DNA of 39,387 nucleotides from Anaerolineae bacterium (GTDB taxonomy: Bacteria; Chloroflexota; Anaerolineae; Anaerolineales; Anaerolineaceae), in assembly GCA_011176685.1 (NCBI GenBank), contig DUED01000003.1, positions 21,837-61,223 on the forward strand, written 5' to 3'. The translations under genes were made by a program, and so were the position numbers. This document shows positions 34,941 to 39,387 of the stretch, in pieces; the stretch's first letter is position 1; each line of letters starts with the position of its first letter. The notes beneath the pieces are model-generated. The model was not told where the DNA came from and made no database searches. It worked only from the letters and a program-made list of their open reading frames with translations.

Positions 34941-36083
34941 ATGAAAAATCATAATCAAGGCGGCGGTAATATGGCATCTAAAGTATATTTCACCGATATG
35001 CGCACCCAACCTGGCAGCGGCATGCTTAAGAAACTGGAAAAATTGCTGGTTCAGGCGGAGCTGGAAAAACTAGACTTGAAGGATAAACTGGTTGCGCTGA
35101 AGATCCACTTCGGCGAGCCGGGCAACATGGCTTATATTCGCCCCAATTATGCCGCCGTAATTGTCAGGAAGATTAAGCAAATGGGCGGAAAGCCCTTCCT
35201 GACCGACTGCAATACGCTTTATTACGGCAAGCGCGCTAACGCGGTCGACCACCTGCAGGCAGCCATGCAAAATGGCTTCAACCGTATCGCGGTGGGCTGT
35301 GATGTGGTCATTGCCGATGGCTTAACCGGTACGGATGCGGTTGAGATATCGATTAATAGGCAGCATGTTAAAAAAGCTAAGATTGGTTCAGCAATCGCTC
35401 AAGCGGATGCCCTTATCAGCATTAACCACTTTAAAGGGCATGAGCAAACCGGTTTTGGGGGAGCGATTAAGAATCTTGGCATGGGCAGCGGCTCGCGCAA
35501 AGGCAAGCTGGAAATGCATTCGGCATCCAAGCCGAAGATGGTAGAGGAGCATTGCGTTGCCTGCGGGATGTGCATCCGCAATTGTCCTGAAGGCGCCATT
35601 GCCTACAATAAAAGGCATAAAGCGCAAATTGATTACAGCAGATGTATCGGCTGCGGGCAGTGCGTTGCCAGCTGCCACTATGGTGCGGCACAGGTAGTGT
35701 GGGATGAAGCTGCAGAAACTCTGGGCGAAAAGATAGCTGAATATGCTTACGCTGCTATAAAGGGAAAAGATAATTTTCACATCAACTTTGTGATGGACGT
35801 TTCCCCAGACTGCGACTGTTGGAGTATCAATGACCAACCCATCGTGGCGGATATTGGCATTGCGGCTTCATCTGACCCGGTTGCGCTCGACCGCGCTTGC
35901 GTGGACCTTGTCAACCAGGCGCCGGCGATCGCAAATAGCCGCATGACAAACAAGGGCAAATACCTGCCGGGAGAGGATAAGTTCCGCCACATTCACCCCA
36001 GTGTGCGCTGGCAAAATACCCTCAAGCATGCCGAAAACATTGGGTTGGGCAGGCAGGAGTATAAAATAATCAAGGTTAGCTGA
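34941..36083 (+). CDS. DUF362 protein with two [4Fe-4S] clusters
   Basis: 380 aa from ATG 34941; ATG 34971 is an equally good start (AAGGCGG upstream). N-terminal and C-terminal DUF362 parts (KIHFGEPGNMAYIRP, SINHFKGHEQTGFGGAIKNLGMG; ADIGIAASSDPVALD) enclose a ferredoxin-like insert with CVACGMCIRNCPEG and CIGCGQCVASCHYG, eight cysteines for two clusters. The family is widespread in anaerobes and is suspected to have a redox role, but has no defined reaction. Last gene of the tdk group; a shared terminator follows. Confidence 0.92.
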   Translation: MKNHNQGGGNMASKVYFTDMRTQPGSGMLKKLEKLLVQAELEKLDLKDKLVALKIHFGEPGNMAYIRPNYAAVIVRKIKQMGGKPFLTDCNTLYYGKRANAVDHLQAAMQNGFNRIAVGCDVVIADGLTGTDAVEISINRQHVKKAKIGSAIAQADALISINHFKGHEQTGFGGAIKNLGMGSGSRKGKLEMHSASKPKMVEEHCVACGMCIRNCPEGAIAYNKRHKAQIDYSRCIGCGQCVASCHYGAAQVVWDEAAETLGEKIAEYAYAAIKGKDNFHINFVMDVSPDCDCWSINDQPIVADIGIAASSDPVALDRACVDLVNQAPAIANSRMTNKGKYLPGEDKFRHIHPSVRWQNTLKHAENIGLGRQEYKIIKVS

Positions 36084-36090
36084 AATAAAA

Positions 36091-36119
36091 ACAGAGGTGA
36101 GAAAAACGCACCTCTGTTC
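36091..36119. terminator. Bidirectional terminator between convergent genes
   Basis: AACAGAGGTG (36091-36100) pairs perfectly with CACCTCTGTT (36110-36119), 10 bp around a 9-base loop. Read leftward it is followed by TTTTATTT, a good T tract for the minus-strand lipoprotein gene; read rightward the tail is weaker (CTGTTTAAAC). Confidence 0.85.
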
Positions 36120-36145
36120 TGTTTAAACTGTAGAGAAGAAACTAA

Positions 36146-39103
36146 TTATTTAGGTACACATGAACCAGCTCCTCCTGTTGGCCCTGGGACCCATCTACAG
36201 CAATTTGACGGACAATTCTTTTGCCCATATGAGCCACAATTTATATTTGCACATTGATCAACCGGTTGTACTGGTTTTTCGCAGCGTCCGGTTTGCTCGT
36301 TCCATGTAGTGCCAACCTTGCATCTGCCGATGCATTCGGGCGCATTGACTGAAATTAGCCAGCATAAGCCGCGACCTTCTGTTCGGCCTATCAGCAGACA
36401 GCGTCCCTGCACATCCTCATAACCTTCTGGGCAGGGTTCGCCTGGCTTGTGCTTGCCGCCGTCAAATTCCACTGGGACACAGCGATTCAGGTTCTGGCTG
36501 AAGTCGTATCCAATCGGGCAGCAATCGTCCTGCAGGGGCACACAGTAGCCAAGCTGATAGTCAAAGTACTCATAGGGCTCGCACTCGGGCTGCTCATAGG
36601 TGCATTCCTCACCCTTCTCGTCCCAATATCCTGGCGGGCAGGTGTTGGCAGTGAATCCGCCCTCGGGCTGACCGTCCGGACTACCCTGGGTTTCTTCAAG
36701 GTCATCAAAGTAAGTGCAGTTGGGATTGTTATGGGTAAAGTAGCCGGGTGGGCAGTCGGGCTGTTCGCCGTTACGGGTGGTATCGTCATCGCATACACCC
36801 TGCTGGGGATCGAAGTGTGTTATTGCATACTGCCCAGCAGTTGCGACTTGTCCACCACCGGAACCGTCGGCTTCTAATGGGGTAGTTCCATCTTGCCCAG
36901 TGGCGCCAGGCAATTGAGCCCCAGTGTCTCCTATTATGGCAACCTCGGTATTCAGGCAGTGGGTACCCTGTCTGCCGGGTGCTGGTACACAGCACTCCAG
37001 CTTGGGATGGTAGAAATAACCGGGCGGACAGCCGCTTCCGGGTCCGTTGGTGGGCACACAGCGCTGATATTTCTCATGCCAGTAGTAGTTGGGTGGACAA
37101 CCTTTTTCATCATCTTCGAAACAATTTTGCAAAGCGGCTAAATAGGTTCCATTAGGTCCACAATCCTCTGGCTGGTTAGGATCAGTCTGAGGAATGACCC
37201 TGCCATTGGGATCAAATGAGTCTCCCGGGCGGGTAATTCTGTTTGGATCAGGGCGGCTCTCAGTGTAACCATCCGGAGGGTATTCACAGGTGTTGGCTGC
37301 CAGGGCTGTCAAAAGATCCGGCGGACATTGACCATCAGGCGGAGGTTCTTTTTCTGATTGATAGGGTGATTCCAAGCAGGCATCATAGCCGTTGTAAAGC
37401 ATGCCATAGCCGCAGTTATATCCGTCAATCGGCAGACATTTCTGATATTTAGCATTGAAGTAAAACCCATCCTCACATCCGAAATTATCGCCTGTAAGCG
37501 GTTGACAGCATTCGGTCTTGCGGTTGTAGTAATAACCAGGAGGACATAGCCCTTCGCGGTTCTGCTCCGGCTCACAGGTGTTATCCTTGGAGAGGTAATA
37601 GTCTTCTGGGCATTCCTGCTCTTGTGGTTCGCATCCACCTGTGTTTGCGTTAAACTTGGTGTTTTCCGGGCAGGCATCCTCATCTTCCGGCTCGCACCGA
37701 ACTGCAGCAGCAACAAACCAACCTGGCGGGCAGTCGTCTTCATCATCGCGGATACAAGCCCCGGTTTCAGAATCGAGAATATAGCCATCGGGGCAGTTGC
37801 CGGCTATGGTTTGCATCAAGCGGATAGGGTTATTCTGGGTAAGCTTCACGAAGGAAAAGCCGCTTTCTGGCTGCATAGATAATTCTGTGGAAGCTGCGCC
37901 TGTTTGCGGTGACTCTCCTTTGCAGATGTTGATATTAACCGTGGAACCCATTGTCTGCTCTGGACCACTGCATTCCACCAGGTCGGCGCCCAGTGCGGAG
38001 GGATGGCAGTTGAAGGATTCGCCATTTACATTGGCAGAATAACCTTCGTTACCACCACCGTGAGTATCAAACAAGATGGTCACCTGCCCGTTCATAGGGC
38101 AGCCGAAACTACTGACGGTGACTCCTTCACCTCCAGGGACACCTTCACCCGGTATGCAGGGCTCATCACGTGACGGGATTCCGGGATCGCGACAAAGCGA
38201 AGTATATTCCGGCGGGCAGAAGGGTGCGTAGCTTTTCACTTGTGGTATACAGCGGAAGCCAACATCCTCATGAGTGCTTTCTGGAGGATAGGCAGCCCTG
38301 GCTGCAGCGCGCACATTCTCTTCAAAATCTTTCCAACCTCCACCGCGTACAACCTTGAGCTTTCCTTCCGTCGGTCCGCTGGGATTGACCAGAGCGATAT
38401 TTTTATAAGCGTCCTCTGCGTACCAGTCAAACACCCATTCACGCACGTTGCCAGCCATGTCATCTACTCCGTAAGGGCTTGCGCCGCCTGGATACGAGCT
38501 GACCGGTACTGGACCTGGTTCTTCAGCACATCCTTGTATGTTCAAGAGGCGACAATCTGTGTCTTCATTACCCCAGGGGAAAATCTGACCGAATTCCCCA
38601 CGCGCTGCCTTTTCCCATTCAGCTTCTGTGGGCAGGCGTCCTTCAATCCACCCACAAAAAGTATCTGCCTGATACCAGCTTACGCCAATCACCGCATATT
38701 TCAAGTATTTTGAATTTCGGTAGTGACTTAATGGACCTTCATCACTGGTCTCGGGAGGTGTGCAAACGCCAGCGTTTTCACAGTTGAGGTAATCCTCATT
38801 AGTGACTTCATTGCCCATCATCCAGAAGCCAGGCAAGCGCACTTCATTCTGGGGAAGTTCGTCTCCCCGCGCCAATTCGTCCTCGCTTTCGGAACTGCCG
38901 AACTGGAAGAGACTGCCGGGGATGTAGCGCAATCTGAACCGTTCTGCTATGCTGACGAACACCCAGGGCGTGCCCAGCTGTAGCATCTCTGGCGGTTTTC
39001 TATCATCTAACCCTGGTTTCGCCTTGGGTTGGCATGCAGAGAGCAATAGCAGGGCTAGGGTCACTGCGCATAGCAATCGTTTCCAATTTTTAAATTTATA
39101 CAT
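36146..39103 (-). CDS. Lipoprotein with FGE/sulfatase-modifying-like domain and many Cys modules
   Basis: 985 aa. A signal peptide with lipobox LLSAC (about 20-24) sends it to the membrane outer face. About 50-290 is an FGE-sulfatase-type domain: GRLPTEAEWEKAARGE, FPWGNED, DDMAGNVREWVFDWY and VVRGGGWKDF..GFRC. Such domains generate formylglycine in true FGEs but often only bind ligands; I do not claim catalysis. About 290-430 is a Cys-containing linker. From about 430 to the end some 17 short modules run C-P-x-G/D-Y/F...C, for example CPPGYYYNRKTECC, CPPNYYWHEKYQRC and CPPGYFYHPKLECC. They suggest disulfide-linked surface repeats. Start ATG with AAGGAGG and a near-consensus promoter upstream. 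Confidence 0.88.
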   Translation of the reverse strand: MYKFKNWKRLLCAVTLALLLLSACQPKAKPGLDDRKPPEMLQLGTPWVFVSIAERFRLRYIPGSLFQFGSSESEDELARGDELPQNEVRLPGFWMMGNEVTNEDYLNCENAGVCTPPETSDEGPLSHYRNSKYLKYAVIGVSWYQADTFCGWIEGRLPTEAEWEKAARGEFGQIFPWGNEDTDCRLLNIQGCAEEPGPVPVSSYPGGASPYGVDDMAGNVREWVFDWYAEDAYKNIALVNPSGPTEGKLKVVRGGGWKDFEENVRAAARAAYPPESTHEDVGFRCIPQVKSYAPFCPPEYTSLCRDPGIPSRDEPCIPGEGVPGGEGVTVSSFGCPMNGQVTILFDTHGGGNEGYSANVNGESFNCHPSALGADLVECSGPEQTMGSTVNINICKGESPQTGAASTELSMQPESGFSFVKLTQNNPIRLMQTIAGNCPDGYILDSETGACIRDDEDDCPPGWFVAAAVRCEPEDEDACPENTKFNANTGGCEPQEQECPEDYYLSKDNTCEPEQNREGLCPPGYYYNRKTECCQPLTGDNFGCEDGFYFNAKYQKCLPIDGYNCGYGMLYNGYDACLESPYQSEKEPPPDGQCPPDLLTALAANTCEYPPDGYTESRPDPNRITRPGDSFDPNGRVIPQTDPNQPEDCGPNGTYLAALQNCFEDDEKGCPPNYYWHEKYQRCVPTNGPGSGCPPGYFYHPKLECCVPAPGRQGTHCLNTEVAIIGDTGAQLPGATGQDGTTPLEADGSGGGQVATAGQYAITHFDPQQGVCDDDTTRNGEQPDCPPGYFTHNNPNCTYFDDLEETQGSPDGQPEGGFTANTCPPGYWDEKGEECTYEQPECEPYEYFDYQLGYCVPLQDDCCPIGYDFSQNLNRCVPVEFDGGKHKPGEPCPEGYEDVQGRCLLIGRTEGRGLCWLISVNAPECIGRCKVGTTWNEQTGRCEKPVQPVDQCANINCGSYGQKNCPSNCCRWVPGPTGGAGSCVPK

Positions 39104-39205
39104 ATCATCCTCCTTATTTGATAATTAATCGAGTGGGTGTGTAAACTAACGAAGCCGTAATTACCCACAACCATGAAGCAGTTTAGCCAATTTAATTGTA
39201 ATTCA

Positions 39206-39233
39206 ATTATAGTTAATATAATATTAATGTCAA
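39206..39233 (-). promoter_or_regulatory. Promoter of the Cys-rich lipoprotein gene
   Basis: On the minus strand TTGACA (plus 39228-39233) and TATAAT (plus 39206-39211) are separated by 16 bases. Both hexamers are perfect. The leader would be about 95 nt and ends in AAGGAGG before the ATG at 39103. Confidence 0.85.
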
Positions 39234-39263
39234 CCTATTTATGAAAGTATAGTGAAGATTATG

Positions 39264-39290
39264 TAGTGCACCCCAAAACTTGGACAGGTA
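39264..39290 (+). repeat. Left terminal repeat of an IS3-family element
   Basis: TAGTGCACCCCAAAACTTGG and the following ACAGGTA lie about 40 bases before an orfA start. The TG...CCCCAAA pattern is that of IS3-family ends and resembles the right-end repeat at 378-401. Precise border not determinable. Confidence 0.6.
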
Positions 39291-39327
39291 GGATAATTAA
39301 TACTATGAACAAGACAGGAGTGCAAAG

Positions 39328-39387
39328 ATGCGAAAACGGCGAACCTTTACATCCGAATTCAAAGCCAAAGTTGTAATGCAAAATATA
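39328..39387 (+). mobile_element. IS3-family OrfA, first 20 codons (cut by window end)
   Basis: ATG 39328 with GACAGGAG upstream encodes MRKRRTFTSEFKAKVVMQNI, the common start of IS3-family OrfA helix-turn-helix proteins (RRTFTxEFKAKVV). The remainder is beyond the window. It is in the same direction as the transposase tail at 1-375, and may be another copy of the same element. Confidence 0.85.

Noticed and set aside
1-39387. A composite transposon formed by the two IS3 pieces
   Set aside because: The interval is 39 kb and holds essential genes (rplU, rpmA, rpmE, folD), so mobility as a unit is unlikely.
1-39387. tRNA, rRNA or CRISPR arrays
   Set aside because: No tRNA T-loop context outside coding regions, no rRNA-like sequence and no regularly spaced repeats were seen.

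Overview
The window reads as a chromosomal piece of a strictly anaerobic bacterium, most likely Chloroflexota (Anaerolineae-like). I infer this from the protein style, a SelB factor, a cysteine-rich FGE-domain lipoprotein, a fused L31 and low-to-moderate GC; no rRNA marker is present to prove it. Both window edges fall inside IS3-family insertion sequences (an orfB tail plus right end at the left edge, a left end plus the first orfA codons at the right edge), so the sequence may be a contig bounded by repeats.

Region by region: (1) 1-401 is the IS3 tail. (2) 656-2032 (-) is a full-length MtmB-family methylamine methyltransferase homolog whose pyrrolysine position is leucine. (3) 2033-2617 is a repeat-bearing intergenic region. 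(4) 2618-7877 holds uvrA, then ugd (-), then folD, all housekeeping. (5) 8234-9463 is a YgeY-type hydrolase, followed by about 1.4 kb of decayed coding material and a small membrane methyltransferase. (6) 11880-22992 is a tightly packed plus-strand operon for anaerobic purine/ureide breakdown: 8-oxoguanine deaminase, a GntR/UTRA regulator, a broken PyrB-like carbamoyltransferase, a YgeW-like carbamoyltransferase, carbamate kinase, two fold-type II PLP enzymes with a glycosyltransferase between them, an unknown 195-aa protein and a dihydropyrimidinase. A 17-bp perfect palindrome at an extended -10 promoter upstream of the first gene is a good candidate operator. (7) 23007-26559 is a three-gene membrane module related to the antiporter-like subunits of complex I/hydrogenase-4, starting only 14 bp after the dihydropyrimidinase. 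(8) 26622-29735 is a coiled-coil protein and SelB. (9) 29724-31425 is the rplU-rpmA-rpmE operon, with a consensus promoter, a structured leader and a terminator; L21 has a histone-H1-like tail and L31 is fused to an RNA polymerase alpha-CTD-like domain. (10) 31513-36083 is tdk-hpt-cca-hydrolase-DUF362 ferredoxin-like. (11) 36146-39103 (-) is a large lipoprotein with an FGE-like domain and many short cysteine modules.

How the genes work together: the deaminase, dihydropyrimidinase, YgeY, YgeW and carbamate kinase form a plausible route in which a purine-derived ring is opened, the ureido groups are moved to carbamoyl phosphate, and ArcC makes ATP from it. The PLP enzymes could process the amino-acid remainder. 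This resembles the urate/purine clusters of anaerobic gut bacteria, but the xanthine dehydrogenase, ygfK and ygeX genes are not in this window. SelB shows that the cell makes selenoproteins, in keeping with the known link of ygeY/ssnA-type clusters to selenium-dependent enzymes.
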